Below are positions 26,286 through 38,446 of a stretch of DNA of 64,000 nt, piece by piece. Every line of letters begins with the position of its first letter. Positions within the stretch are counted from its first letter, which is position 1. The notes beneath the pieces are model-generated. The model did not search any database and was not told the origin of the DNA. It saw nothing but the letters and a program-made list of their open reading frames with translations. The stretch covers positions 992,001 through 1,056,000 of the forward strand of contig JBAJFG010000309.1 of the NCBI GenBank assembly GCA_037903475.1, written 5' to 3'. A program made the translations under genes and the position numbers. The stretch is from Ancylostoma caninum. Taxonomy: Eukaryota > Nematoda > Chromadorea > Rhabditida > Ancylostomatidae.

Positions 26286-26908
26286 TTAAGCATAGCTGCG
26301 ATTCCAGTAGCAAAACCGGATATCCTGTCGCGTATTCTTTAAAAATGCAAACAATGTCCATCATTGGTCGTTCAAAAGGACACACCACCTATGCTGTATG
26401 CGGATGTTTCAAGCTGATAAGCTTCGCTATGTGCTAATATACCGGTCCGCATACGTTTCGTGCGCTTCTTGCGCTATGCGTTTGTCTCCGACGCGGTCGG
26501 CACTTGCGTCACAGAACGAGAAATCAGGCTAAAACTAGCCGCATGCTCGATGGTGATATGGCAGACAAGACGACGTACGAACCACTTTCATGTCCTGCTG
26601 AAAGGAGTGATAACTCGCTTCATGGTGCTAGAAAACTGGAAAAAACAACATGTCTCGCATTAGCGACATGGTGTTCGCCGGCGGCAAAAAAGTGAACGCG
26701 TCGTTGTTGTTCTGTAGCTGCTGATCGACAGCGATCAGTGATGATCCGTAGCCATCGTCAACTGTTTATTTTATGATATTGTCGTTGTCAAGCTGTTTCC
26801 TAATTTTTGCTACCAGGCGCTTGGCTCCTCTGTAATCAGTCCCCGGAAAATGGGATGTATCATAAGGTCTGTTGTGTAGAATGAGACCATCTTGTATCAT
26901 AGATTATA
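26286..26908. other. gene-free stretch
   Basis: Nothing recognised. Two overlapping open frames near 26460-26695 lack support. Confidence 0.35.
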
Positions 26909-27640
26909 CAGGGTGGGCCAAAAATGCGACAACAAACAAAACGTCAAGTGAAAGGAGAAACCCTGTTTCTTTTTTGGAACATCATCATCTCATTTATGTT
27001 TACTAGTAGGCATGTTTTCACCACCTTCAGTAAAAACATCTGAAATTCAATGAATCGTCATTATTGCGCCATATCCCGTTTAAAATTGTTGTGGAAAATG
27101 TGTACGATGAACAATCCCTGGAAACGTGCTGTCGCCACACCCGAAGGCAAACTCACGAAAAATCAATAAGATCAATAAATCACTAATACTTCATGCCGTT
27201 TGAAGTTGGCGCTCACGCGCGCTGCTCGGATTTTTAAAGAAAATTTCCGTAAGGGTTGCTGTGTTTAACATACATAACTGCCTCACACTGAGCAAGGAAC
27301 AGGACATCATTTACAGATATCCTTCATCAGCTACAAATCGGACCTTGGGAGACGCGCAGGTGATTGGGGTCCAATTCATTTCCTAGTTTTTGAAATTTTT
27401 TTCGAAGGAAAACAAATTATGCTTGGATGTTCAGCAAGCCTTTTCTTGGATACCGCGAAAACATATTATACTAACCTCATTGTCATGGTTCTGGGCAAAT
27501 GAGTGGCCAGTCGATGAAACCAAACAGACCCTGATATTTACTTTTTCCGTGAGAAAATCGCAAAAAATGGCCATAAATCGTAATTCGTAAATCGTAATTA
27601 CGCACACCCCTGGTCGTGACCGTAATTTGGGACCATCCTG
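26909..27640. mobile_element. mariner-like non-autonomous element
   Basis: A 732-bp unit with TA on both sides (26907-26908 and 27641-27642). It starts CAGGGTGGGCCAAAAATGCG; its right end in reverse starts CAGGATGGTCCCAAATTACG (about 14 of 20 identical). CAGGGTG ends with a TA target are typical of Tc1/mariner. No intact transposase frame is visible inside. Confidence 0.55.
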
Positions 27641-27642
27641 TA

Positions 27643-28626
27643 CTGATGCTGCTGATGAATACTTCAACATTGAAACAACTGTAAATTCGCCAGATTCAAT
27701 CAAAGAAGATTACTATATTTTCCTAAGAATGAGAATTACCGTCCCCCTATTTGAATTATCCGGAGTTATCCAGATTGGACCTCACAGAATTTCATGGTAT
27801 TTCTCTCTTCCTCATCCAGTATAAACTACGCTCACTGTACAAACAGTCTGTTTTTCATGGCCACGAAATGAGGTTCTCGGCTCATTGAGAGTTTCTTCAC
27901 GATGTCCACGATATGAGCCAATCGAGGACATCATGCCTTTCGATAGACTAGGCACAAACTTAGCGTATCTGTCATTTCGTGGCTTATGCTCATCAATTTT
28001 CATAGCAGTCTGAAATTAGTACATTATCTGAAGATTTTTCTATTTCTTTCCTTCAGCTCGATACTTTATTTACTGTGAGTTACTTTTTCTGTGAAAATCA
28101 TCTACGGGTAAAACCATGTGATAGACCTACTTATACAGAACCACTTTTATACGACCTATTTTTTACAACTTACGTATATAGATGCTACTAATACTACTTT
28201 TTGAAAAAGGTTGTCAAGTTTGGAAGCTCGTTCCCAGTTTCTCTGTAAGATATTTGCTCAGATGAGTGTTCATTTATTTTTGAAATACGTTGGCTAATGC
28301 TCACGAGGTTGTCACTATCCTGTGGCCTGCACTTGCTCCGACAGAATTTAACCAGGAAAGAGGCAAATTTATTGGAATTTTTAAGTTAGGATGAATGCCC
28401 TTGAAGTTCCAAGGAGAAAAAAGTCATCCACAGGCGTGGAAAACTTTATGGAAGCTCAATAAATTTCAGAAAGGAAACTGGAATCTGTAACTGGCCACTG
28501 TCATGCAACCGGATGTTTAACTTTGCTTTTATTGCACGTTGGAAACTGAAAAGCTGGATCGTTGCCTAGAGTTGCATCATATAAATCTATCCAAGGGAGC
28601 ATTGCCTTTAAATGCGATTCTTCGGG
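27643..28626. other. gene-free stretch
   Basis: No gene supported. The string WPALAPTEFNQ in one frame near 28322 faintly recalls a mariner transposase motif but is not supported around it. Confidence 0.35.
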
Positions 28627-28657
<31 letters not shown>

Positions 28658-28760
28658 GCACCAAAAGTGCTTTACAAAGAAACATGAGAGCAAATAACAC
28701 GGTCAATGTCGGTGAATGACTAAATAGGATTTCTCAGGGCAGAAAAAAAAGCGTTCGAGC
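28627..28760 (-). mobile_element. LINE-like 3' tail with (TTTA)n, minus strand
   Basis: An array of about seven TTTA units (28628-28657) is followed by GCACCAAAAGTGCTTTACAA. Read on the minus strand this is a transcript tail, TTGTAAAGCACTTTTGGTGC then (AAAT)n, as in many CR1/RTE-like 3' ends. No intact reverse transcriptase is found beside it. Confidence 0.45.
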
Positions 28761-30003
28761 AAGAAACTTCCAATATTGAGGAAAAAAGCCCAAAATGGGA
28801 AATGCAACAACAATTCTAAAAGGTGAAAAAGTGGTCCATTAGTCAGACTGGAATGTAATAAGTTCGAGAAAATTTTGGGAATACGGTTAGGAAAAAGGTA
28901 CTTTTACTGGCATTGATAAATTTCGAATGGTTCTATCGGCAAATGTGAAAAAGCTATTTTCATACATTCTTTGATTCACATGCAAAGAAAGTGCATATGC
29001 ATGTCCTTCTGCTAATACTAATTAAATGGTGACTTTTCATTTTGAAAGGAAGAAAAAACTTTAGCTCATTCTTATAGTCACTGTCTGTTCATTGTCTTAC
29101 TCTATATACCACCATTGTAGGAAAAGCATCTCGTTAAGATTTATTAGGCGATAAGCACTTTTCGCTAGCGCACTGCGAAAAAGCGCGCTCCATTGTAGAT
29201 GCATTATACGTGCGATCAGCGTCATTGCAGGTGATCGCCAGATGGTTAGGTTCACAAACCGGGATCGCCGGCGGCTGCAAGCGCCAGGCGGCCGCTGACC
29301 GCCCTCCTGGCGAGAAGCCGTCGGCGGCGCTATAAAAGCGGTCACTCCGGAGATGGGTTGCCTACAGCGGATCTTCCACTCGGCTGCCTTAATTATAACA
29401 CTTTCTCATTGTTTTTATGTAATGGATTGTTCAAAGAGTCGCAAATTAACGCTCACTGTTGAATATCTAGCAAAAAGATGGGGTCTTATTCATCATCTAC
29501 ATATGGTAATCTTGACCACCCCCAGAGTTTACCCTGCCCTCGACATTCTCCAAGAAATCTACCTGCTGTTCATGGAATAGGGAATCCGTCATAACTGCCA
29601 CTCTATGCATGGCTAGGATTGAAACACCGTGGTTAACAATTTGATTTTTTACTCCGTGCCTAAGCTTTATCGCCATTTGCAATGACGAATACGACTTCCG
29701 GATCCAGGGTCAGCATCTATTTGAGAGGTTCAACACATAAAGTCCAAATCTGCATGGGTGCTAAGCTATAACTCACTTCTATGGCTGATTATTGAGCTCT
29801 AGTTTGCACCTCAAAGTGGTAAGCAAGTTGCCATACTTCCTTTTTGAAAAGACAGCTTTTGAAGTCCTCTTTTGAAAGTGTCAAAATGTATCGGAGCCTT
29901 AGAATTTGGTTTTAGTAAGCTAGTACAAAGCTAGTTTCCAGCAATATTTTCTTATTTTTTTGGGACATTTTGTCAGCAGAATTTTTTTAAAAGTGTGCAA
30001 AAG
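28761..30003. other. gene-free stretch with GC-rich block and TATA box
   Basis: A CpG-rich block (about 29160-29330) ends in TATAAAA at 29331-29337. The ATG at 29353 opens a 75-codon frame with a hydrophobic start (MGCLQRIFHSAALIITLSHC). This could be the first exon of an unrecognised secreted protein, but no downstream exon was found. Confidence 0.25.
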
Positions 30004-30219
30004 AAACGCAGACCGAACAGCGTAATACACTATGTTAGCCCAAGGCATTTCCTCTCCTCCTCCCCTCATTTGCTGCTATCCTCTCCTCATCTGCTGGTGA
30101 AGCGTCTGTCCTCTTAGCAGCACTAGAAGGGAGGAAGACAGGAACTAAGGAAGAAGCTCATTGACACTGAAATCGAAGTGTTACGCTGTTCGGTCTGCGC
30201 TCATGTTGCATAATTATCA
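30004..30219. mobile_element. foldback MITE, family A, divergent copy 4
   Basis: Inverted ends GCAGACCGAACAGCGTAA and TTACGCTGTTCGGTCTGC enclose CT-rich and GA-rich halves. It ends in CATGTTGCATAATTATCAC, like the other family A ends. Confidence 0.6.
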
Positions 30220-30758
30220 CAAAGGTGTAGTTGATCAGAAAATGTTAAAAATTTCATAGGATTCTGATCAGATCAACATTTATCCAGACACGACCAAAAT
30301 CCACGAAATCCCCAGTCTCGGTGCACTGGTCACTGAAAAGGATGAAGAGGCTCATAGTTTTACAACCACGCAACTCGTCTGAGGCGCTTTGTCAGCGTAT
30401 GATTTAATTATGCATTGCGACTTGGTAACCGGTCAAAATGAGATTACATCATCTCATGACCGGGGCGAGACAATAAAGTCAAAGGATCAAAGCTGTTCCA
30501 GGATCGGAGCTTCATTAGATCTGCGTCACTGTTTATTGCTCATTCATTTCGGAAGGCCTTCGCGCGTCGACGTTTTTTTCCTGGATTCTCAAAGATAACA
30601 TGATTTTTTCTTATATGCACAGTTCCTCCTAAGTCGTTCTCGAGATCAGTTCTGGATTATTTTGAATATCACAGCATATGAATCAGCGTAGCCGTTATGC
30701 TTTGGCTTAGAGTGTAGATGTTTTTGCGGGCAACAATTCCTTCTCTCAATAAATTCAA
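30220..30758. other. gene-free stretch
   Basis: Nothing recognised. Confidence 0.4.
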
Positions 30759-31049
30759 AGTACTGGCCAATCACTCTTACATCACAGGATACCACCCTCC
30801 TTGTCTGCCGCGACGCATACCAATGCGGCGCAGCAGACCAGCTAGACGCTTGTTTTGTCGAACGGTGTCTTACACCTTTTTGTGTCCTTGTCTTCATTCC
30901 GAATGTTGAGCTGAGAACGCAAGAAAGCTTCAATACCTATAACGCCCGTCATCCAAAGCACAGTTGGTCTGCCGCATCGCGCAGGTGACGCGGCGCGGCG
31001 GACCGGCCGGAGGTATTCAGTGATGCAAAGGTTTCTGACAAGCACTGTC
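30759..31049. mobile_element. GC-palindrome foldback element, family C, copy 1
   Basis: The outer arms (AGTACTGGCCAATCACT and the complement of AGTGCTTGTCAGAAACC) enclose two GC-rich palindromes at about 30802-30839 and 30966-31004 (core GTCTGCCGC...GCGGC(A/G)GAC). The same plan recurs at 33484-33824. This copy ends about 105 bp before the cuticlin start codon, so it lies in the promoter region. Confidence 0.65.
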
Positions 31050-31140
31050 AATTGTATTATTTGTATTATCAAGCCTTAATAAAGCTTATAAACGTATCAT
31101 GACGTGAAATTACGCTCTAAAGCAGTTCCAATGCACTAGT

Positions 31141-31153
31141 CCCCTCCTTCCAG
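31141..31153 (+). promoter_or_regulatory. trans-splice acceptor directly at cuticlin start codon
   Basis: A pyrimidine run ending CCTTCCAG stops exactly at the base before ATG (31154). With the signal peptide starting at that ATG, a spliced-leader site is the simplest reading. A 5' non-coding cis exon is the alternative. Confidence 0.55.
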
Positions 31154-34100
31154 ATGCTGCGGTTAGTACACTTCCTGTGCCTCCTCGCTGTATCGTATGC
31201 GATCCCCGTCGACAACGGCGTCGAAGGAGAGCCCGAGATCGAATGCGGTCCCACGTCCGTCACTGTGAACTTCAACACAAGGTGCGTCGCACTAACTACA
31301 GACCTCGTTTGAGGCGTCTAGATTTTTTTTTTGCAGGAATGCCTTCGAAGGTCATGTCTATGTGAAGGGACTTTTCGATCATGAGGAGTGCAGAAATGAT
31401 GAGGGAGGACGACAGGTAATCTGCAGTAGTCCTTTACCACTATAGTTGCTAGTGGCGCCGTATAAACGTATGTAAATAACCCAGCATGATTCATGTTTTT
31501 ACCCTCGTCATGGATGTTTTGGCAATGACCCTTGCCCTGGCGTTACTAGCGCCAGCAAAAGCAAAAGCAAAGCAAAAGCAAAAAAAAACCTTGAAAAATT
31601 CTGGTAGGTCACTAGTAGACGCTCAAACCTTCCGTTTCCAGGTGGCTGGTATTGAATTGCCGTTCGACTCGTGCAACGTGGCCCGTACTCGTTCCTTGAA
31701 CCCTCGTGGAGTGTTCGTCACCACTACCGTCGTCGTCTCGTTCCATCCTCAATTCGTCACCAAAGTTGACAGGTTAGCCATTATAGGGCGCTATTAACCG
31801 CGAAGATTTTGTATTTGGAAGCCAAATTCACGTCATTTTATGCGCTTTGCTCACAAAATTGAAAACTACTTGTGAAAGAGAGAGGAAGAGAAAGAGAAAG
31901 AGGTAGTTTTGCGGTATTGCTCATGTTTGGCGGTGAAATGAGTATGAATGAAGGGCGGATCCCTTACCGACGTTTCGGGTGAGCTACGGGTAGATCGATT
32001 GCATAGCTAGTCGCAACAAAATCGCAGTAAACATTAAAGAAATGGGAATTAAAAATAAAAAAAATTAAAATTCATTGGAATCAGTTTTTACAAATTATAC
32101 TTAAGCCTGCTTCTATATTCCAAGTAGAGTATAGCTTCCTATTTCGCTGTCGCAATCAATATCAGCTCCTATAGCTATCGATTTCGAAAGGAGCGTTGCC
32201 AGTGTCGTCGTTGCTCTAGTCAGCAAGAATCGAGCAATGCGCCGGCGGCGTAGGGTGCTATACTTCGCGTAGAGTACAGTGTCAGCCTCAGTATTTTAAT
32301 AGAACATGTGAAATCGTGAAGAATATAAAGTAAATCTGGTTTGTGCTGTTACTTTTGAATTCAAATGAACAATAGGCTCCTAATAACTTAATAAAATGAA
32401 ATTGAAGAAAGAAAAACTTGTCATGCCAATGAAGCCACTGACAATACCTTTTCTTATGTCAACATTATCAACTGTCAGACGGCGCGAATTCAAAACTTCC
32501 TGCTGTCAGCGGTAGTCCACCCGATCCAGCTGGTCCTGACTTGCGAAACCTTTGATCTATACGCAGAATTACCTGATTACGTCTAGAAGATTGTTTCTGA
32601 ATGAGCTCTGAGATCCCACTATCCTTATGGCTCGAAATCGTCACGCACTTGCAGAGCTTACCGCATCCAATGCTTCTACATGGAGGCTGATAAGACTGTA
32701 TCCACGCAGATCGAAGTCTCCGACCTCACCACCGCATTCCAGACACAGGTATAATTTTATTCCTGAGTGGGACAGTGAATGGGGCACTTAGGGTTTTCTG
32801 GTGGTCAGATCGATTAATGGTAATATTTAGGTTGTTCCCATGCCAATCTGCAAGTACGAGATTCTCAACGGTGGCCCAACTGGTGAACCCGTACAGTTCG
32901 CAACTATTGGACAGCCGGTAGGTAATCTTTGAATGATTTTCTTTCTCGGTCCGGGATTAACCGAAGATTTCCAGGTGTACCACAAATGGACTTGTGATTC
33001 CGAGACTGTGGACACCTTCTGTGCTGTCGTACACTCCTGCACTGTCGACGATGGCAATGGAGATACCGTACAGGTAACGTAACACCGGAAGTACTGTATT
33101 TGTGAAATGGCACTAGTGTGAAAGAAATGGTTTTAGATCCTGGACGAGAATGGATGTGCCCTTGATAAGTTCGTATTGAACAATTTGGAATACCCGACTG
33201 ACCTCATGGCAGGACAGGTAAGCTTATCATTATTCTACCTAGGTATTGGACCCTTCGCTGGTACCGCGTCGCAACCACAAACCGAATCTGCTGCAGCGCG
33301 CATTATGCGCAGGTTTGAACACGTCCTAACATGTGCCGCATGAATTCTAGCAGGTCGCAGTTATCCTTATTTGGTCTGACATAGGGATTATGGGATGCGC
33401 GTCAGGAAATGTAAGTACCCAAACGCAATTATTCGCATTAGGGCTGTTATGAAATGTAAATGTAAAGAAGTATTATTAATGTAGTACGGCGCCGACCAAT
33501 CATACTCATGTCATAGAGTACTGCCCATCTGGCCCGCCGCGATGCGCCACCTACGCGGAGCGGCAGATCAGCTGAGCGCTGTGGGAGTCAGGCGTCGTCT
33601 TCTTATGCTAGATTGTCTACTTATGGTTATGACAGATTGTCTTCTTATGAATTCTACCATTTTTAGTACATTTTATTTCATTTCGAAAAGAAAGGAGCAA
33701 AACATCAGTACTGGCAACGCCCAACTACCACAGTGCCCAGTCAGCCTGCCGCGCCGCACAGGTAATGCGGCGCGGCAGACCAGACGGGCGTGTTCTGTGA
33801 TGAATAAATGATTGACCAGCACTATAAGTTGAACTGAAACAAGCACAACTGCAAATGCAACGGGGGGCATTAAGCAGTACGTAATAACGGAAGTGGTGAA
33901 GTGATCTCAAAAAACGGAACCCGTGAATAAATAATACTGCAAAAATTCGGAACGTATTGCAAAAATTCAAAAAACTTATTACAAATTTATTATAAACTCT
34001 TTAGGAGGAGGAAATTACTGTTTTCTTTTTTGCTATTACAAGCATTTCTTTAAATAACTTCCACTCCATCATTTGTTCTTCCCCAAATTCTCATCCCCTT

Positions 34101-34641
34101 CTACCTCTACTATGAATGAACCTGATTCAGGAAGCTCACGTCTACAAGTACGCCGATCGCAGCCAACTGTTCTACCAGTGCCAGATCAGCATCTCTATCA
34201 AGGAACCGAACTCAGAATGCGCCCGTCCTCAATGTACCGAGCCTAAAGGATTCGGAACAGTGAAACAACAACTGCAACCACAGCCAGCACAAACGCAAGC
34301 TCAGCCAGCCCAGTTCTTCCGAGTGCTCAAGAAGAGATCAGCCGCCTTGTTCGAGAACGTCCTCGACGTACGCGCTGAACTTACTGCTTTGGAGATTCTT
34401 GACGGAGAGGTGGGTCCTTGTCACTTTATTCGTTCTCGGCCTTGGATATTGCGCTCTTTTCCAGCTTCCCGCCCTCCCAGCCGCTCTCGGCCTTACCGCC
34501 GAACCCTCTGAGATCAGCCTGCAGTCGGAGGGAGTGTGCATGTCGCTGCACATCATGTCCGTCCTCGTTGCTGGTCTTGTCTTCACCCTGATTCTCAGCG
34601 TCGTTTGTACAGCACTCTGTTTGCGAGTGAAGAAATTCTAA
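31154..34641 (+). CDS. cuticlin-type ZP-domain protein (CUT-1/CUT-3 class)
   Basis: Secreted/transmembrane ZP protein. Family members polymerise after proprotein cleavage into cuticlin layers of the nematode cuticle (alae, seam). Nine exons give 384 aa: 31154-31281, 31337-31415, 31642-31772, 32655-32748, 32831-32917, 32975-33073, 33137-33217, 34131-34409, 34465-34641; all phases agree. Signal peptide [18 protein letters not shown] domain at about residues 30-265 beginning [19 protein letters not shown]; then a Gln/Pro linker ([13 protein letters not shown]); a furin-type site LKKRS; a hydrophobic stretch [10 protein letters not shown]; and a C-terminal TM helix with a short tail, [18 protein letters not shown] abuts the ATG, so a spliced leader is probably added there. 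The short Gln-rich linker replaces the Ala/Pro repeats known in CUT-1, so I assign the class but not a specific gene. Confidence 0.93.
33484..33824. mobile_element. GC-palindrome foldback element, family C, copy 2 (cuticlin intron 7)
   Basis: It has palindromes at about 33529-33571 and 33743-33781; the second is nearly perfect, CTGCCGCGCCGCA with an 8-nt loop and its complement. The outer arms match copy 1 (GACCAATCAT, GATTGACCAGCACT). It accounts for much of the unusually long 913-bp intron. Confidence 0.7.
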
Positions 34642-34718
34642 GAATTTTAAGGATAGCGCAGAGATTGTTATGCTTCAAAAGCAAATTCGCTTATATACAT
34701 GACCGTTGTGCAATCAAC

Positions 34719-34724
34719 AATAAA
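34719..34724 (+). terminator. cuticlin poly(A) signal
   Basis: AATAAA 77 bp after the cuticlin stop codon. Confidence 0.6.
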
Positions 34725-37700
34725 TATTATTTATCTATTAGTTGATATCAACAAGTGGAAACGAATGGAAACGTTATCTCATCGATTTGAATTTAGAATC
34801 TTCGCAAAGATGCATAAAATCTGAGTGAGGAGAATTGTAGGAATGAAATTTTAGCTGAATCAATTTTTGTTGGTGATCTAGAGCATGAAAAAACCCAAAC
34901 AAGTAAAATTCAATCACTTATTTGTGAGACAGATAGATCATGCGAATGTTGTAGAAGAAGGCACTCATGTGCAAAAGTATAATAAACGTTGTTACAGTTA
35001 CCTATGACGGCAGCAACGCCAGAGCACGGAGCGGTGGCGCTGCTCTAAGTCTGCAGATTCGTCAGCTCCTCCAACGCTTACTTAGAAGCACAAAAACAAG
35101 TTGTCGCCCCAGCTTTGCCCAAAAAACAACTTGCAGACAAGCTTTTAACTAATGAATCATTGTCGACAAGTTTGACGTCATCACACCACTGAGAACCAAG
35201 TTGTCGACGAGAATGAGTCAAGTTTCATCCCCGCGTAACTTACAATGCAACCATAGAGAGTATGAGGGCTGGTAGCACACCCCCTGATGTCGTGAACTCT
35301 CGGCAGCCAACATGTCATAACATTCTCGTTCACATTTGTGGCGAGATGTTCATAAACTTCCTATAGTAAGGCGTGTGTTCTCGCTGATGTCGCGATGTAG
35401 TTGGCAGCTCAGTTCAATGACTTTCTCACGAACGTGGTCGCAATCCACGTTCATGACCTCGCGGTCATGAGGCGCAGACAGCCAAAGTTGGGGAAATGGT
35501 GAGCGATTCAACGAGGCGCGATGTCACGAACCCGAACGGAGTTCGTAGACGTCCAGTTCGTTGACAACGGTCAGGCACCCCATCCAAGGTTTGTTGATTT
35601 TGAAAATTGCACATAACCGCTAGTAGTGGCTTTTGCGGCAATTCCTGGGGAAAATAATTCTGAGCATTGCGTATTTTTAAAATAAATGATGGGTCCAAGA
35701 CACAACAGTGTGATTTTCGAACTTTCCAAGCGGTTGTAATTCACTGATTCACAACTGTCTGATTGGGCGCGAAAACAGAAAGTGTGAACGTCGGACAGTC
35801 TGATGGAAGTTAGGTTCGACTTAAGGATTGTAGTTCCGCAAAGTCCACGCCGTTGCACTCGAGTCCACATAAACAAGTTTCACCTTATCTATAAAAGGAC
35901 AGGAGAAAATATTTTTCACAATTCAGGTCGCTGTACTTAGTTTCGATCTTTCGCCAAATTACTAAAAATCCAGTAAACAGGGTGATTCATCGTTTGCAAC
36001 GGTGACCCGGAACTTTGCGATTTCGTCGCTTCAAAAAAATGTAAAAAGTATATAACGTTGTGAGATTTTCGTGCACATTTCTTGAGTACTTTCTGATCAA
36101 AGCAAAAATAAACGTTTGAACGAAAAAAAAAAGTTTTAGAAAATGTAGCCTGCAGAAGAACTAAAGTATTTTGCAGTTTGCTTTTGCAGCGGCAGTGTGA
36201 CGCGCCTTCTTACCCACTGTAGATATTTGATTTCAAGAAGTGGCAGACTCCAATGTCTGACTCAGCTCTTTCAAAAAGCATTCTAGAAAAATCTCGGTCA
36301 CGAGCTAAAAAATCTAAAAGAGAATAATTGAGTTTCCTCGAGTTGTGTCGGGGCTGTGGACCCAAGTGCATCAGCAAGCAATGTTCCGTGGAAAACTAAC
36401 TAAAAAAAACTTCGGTGTTTTTGCCGTACTTTATTAGCTCGGGGTTCGGTTTCCCGGATCAGAGGATTTTCAGGCCTCACTGGTCCTTTCAGTCCATTCC
36501 GAAAACTTCCCGAACATTCTCATACATGAAAGTTTCGAGTTCTTTTTCCTTCGCGAATTGCTGAAATTTTTTTTTGAATTTTGCCATGCAAATAAACAGT
36601 TTTTTCACCATGGTATAAAAATGTTCCACGTTGGGCTCAGTTTTCGTCCAACAACAGCTTCAGCTTCTTTACCCAACTTTCTAGGTGATCACATTAAACT
36701 CCTCCGGTATGAGCTGACCCCTGAGAAGAAATATTTGAAGACGTTGACGTTGTGGAACAGAAGGCAGTGCGAATCGAGAAGAGACATCAAACTCGAAAAA
36801 CTTGAAAATAGTTAAAAAAAACTTGAGAACAACACGCACTTTTACAATCAAATTCCTGTTATTTAACGGCCCCTGGGCTCATTGTTGTGTAGTGATGTTA
36901 TTTTCTGGCATCCTAACTCAAATAAAAGTAGTTTCACCTGGTTGGGGAGTGAAAAGAAGTGAAATTAACAATTAGTAATAATAGTTTCACACAAAAACAG
37001 CTCAAAAACAAGTCGCGACTTGACATTTATGTGATTTCGAGGCCCTGTAGAACCTTGGCGGTTTGAAGTAGATACAACTATGTAACAATCTTCCGTCATC
37101 TTATCGAAAATATAGTTCAAGATATGCTTACCTTACAAATTTCAAGATATGCCGAGATTGGTCAACAACGAGTTGGAATTCAGTTCTCATCTATTTCCTC
37201 AACTAAGGGCCCGATAAAACCCTGTTATATCAGTAGTACTTGGTGTTCAAAAAGTATTACTCTTCCCACCTAAGTACTTCGCCCACATTGGTCTTCAATG
37301 AAATTTGTAGCATTGTAGCATTTTGTAGCATACATTTAGAGAATTGCACTACAATTATAAGGAGTTGATGTCAGAAGGAAGTAGTGAATGTTATGGAAAT
37401 GGAAAAAGTAGCTATTCCAAAGTCCTGGAAACTTCAACTGGACTTTTTTGGAGTAATTTTTGATTTTTTCAAAGTTCTATAGAGAAAAAAAAACAGTTTG
37501 CCAGTGAGCAATTCAGACGAGGCGTATCCATCTCAAAAAATCAGGCTACATCTGTTCTAGTGTAAGATTTCTGATAGCTAGTCTGTTTTTGATAGGAAAT
37601 ATATAGTTGCACCCACAATCCTACCTTATGACTTCGCCCAATATTCCTATCTCAATATTAATCAAAAAATCAAAAAGACAAACGGTAATGCCATTCCTAC

Positions 37701-38006
37701 AAAGCAGTTTCTGAGCACTTGTTCAATAAGAAAAAATGCTACCTGAATGTCTGAAGCAGTTTTTGCGTCCGAACGACTAACTTCGCTAAAAAACATGATG
37801 TAGGCACCCTAAAAAATCACCTAGTCTGAGTCAGACTTGTTTTTTTGTACTTGAAGCCTATTCTAACTAACTAGTTCCCGCATTTATCAGTGGCGGGTCA
37901 ACCAGTTCTTGGCTGGCGGCCAAACTTTCCCCAACTCAGTGAAATTTGGCGAAAACCACAAATGTACGGCTGTAGCTATTTGCCGAACAACCCCGACCGA
38001 GACTGA
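34725..38006. other. 3.3-kb gene-free stretch
   Basis: AT-rich. The only clear structures are two adjacent hairpins at 35431-35451 (AACGTGG/CCACGTT) and 35451-35470 (TCATGACC/GGTCATGA). No coding exon with splice support on either strand. Confidence 0.45.
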
Positions 38007-38013
38007 TATAAAA
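38007..38013 (+). promoter_or_regulatory. TATA box of the Gly/Trp-rich peptide gene
   Basis: TATAAAA 47 bp before the start codon at 38054. No splice-acceptor-like sequence lies between them, suggesting a short directly initiated leader rather than trans-splicing. Confidence 0.6.
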
Positions 38014-38053
38014 ACAAGGTCCACAAGGCGATGAAGTCAGGTAGGACCTAAAA

Positions 38054-38409
38054 ATGAAGGCTTTCTTTTTGCTGGGTGTTATGTGCTCCGCTCTGTGGTT
38101 ATCGGACGCCTCTCCTACTCCTCAACAGCAAGAAGTAGGAAAGCATGCTGTGGAAGCCTTCAAGGACATGTGAGTCTTTTTATTTTACCTTTTCCTACTT
38201 CTTTGCAAAGTAATTACAATTGCAGGGCGCATCGTGTGAAGCGCTACGGAGGATGGGGAGGCGGATGGGGTGGAGGCTGCTGTGGAGGCGGCTGGGGCGG
38301 CGGCTACCCAGGATTTGGTAGCAGTTGGGGAAACTCCTATGGCATGAGCTCCAGCTTCAGTATGAATGGCTACAACAGCGGATATTTTGGTGGATTTGGT
38401 AAACGATGA
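38054..38409 (+). CDS. secreted Gly/Trp-rich peptide precursor (YGGWG, nlp-like)
   Basis: A 99-aa precursor in two exons, 38054-38169 and 38226-38409 (GT-AG intron of 56 nt; phases agree). The signal peptide is MKAFFLLGVMCSALWLSDAS. A propeptide of about 25 aa ends in VKR, a dibasic processing site. The mature region (residues 46-99) starts YGGWGGGWGGG, contains a CC pair and several Trp/Tyr/Gly blocks, and ends GGFGKR. A final Gly before Lys-Arg is the usual signal for C-terminal amidation. This matches the C. elegans nlp YGGWG neuropeptide-like/antimicrobial class expressed in hypodermis, but here it is one long peptide instead of many short ones. The family is assigned from composition and processing sites only. 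Confidence 0.85.
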
Positions 38410-38440
38410 TCTCGTTCACTTCAAGTTGTATAGACGAGTC

Positions 38441-38446
38441 AATAAA
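38441..38446 (+). terminator. poly(A) signal of the peptide gene
   Basis: AATAAA 31 bp after the stop codon, completing a compact gene from TATA box to signal in about 440 bp. Confidence 0.7.

Noticed and set aside
28320..28360. WPALAPTEFNQ as a mariner transposase motif
   Set aside because: Isolated resemblance without the other catalytic motifs in the same frame.
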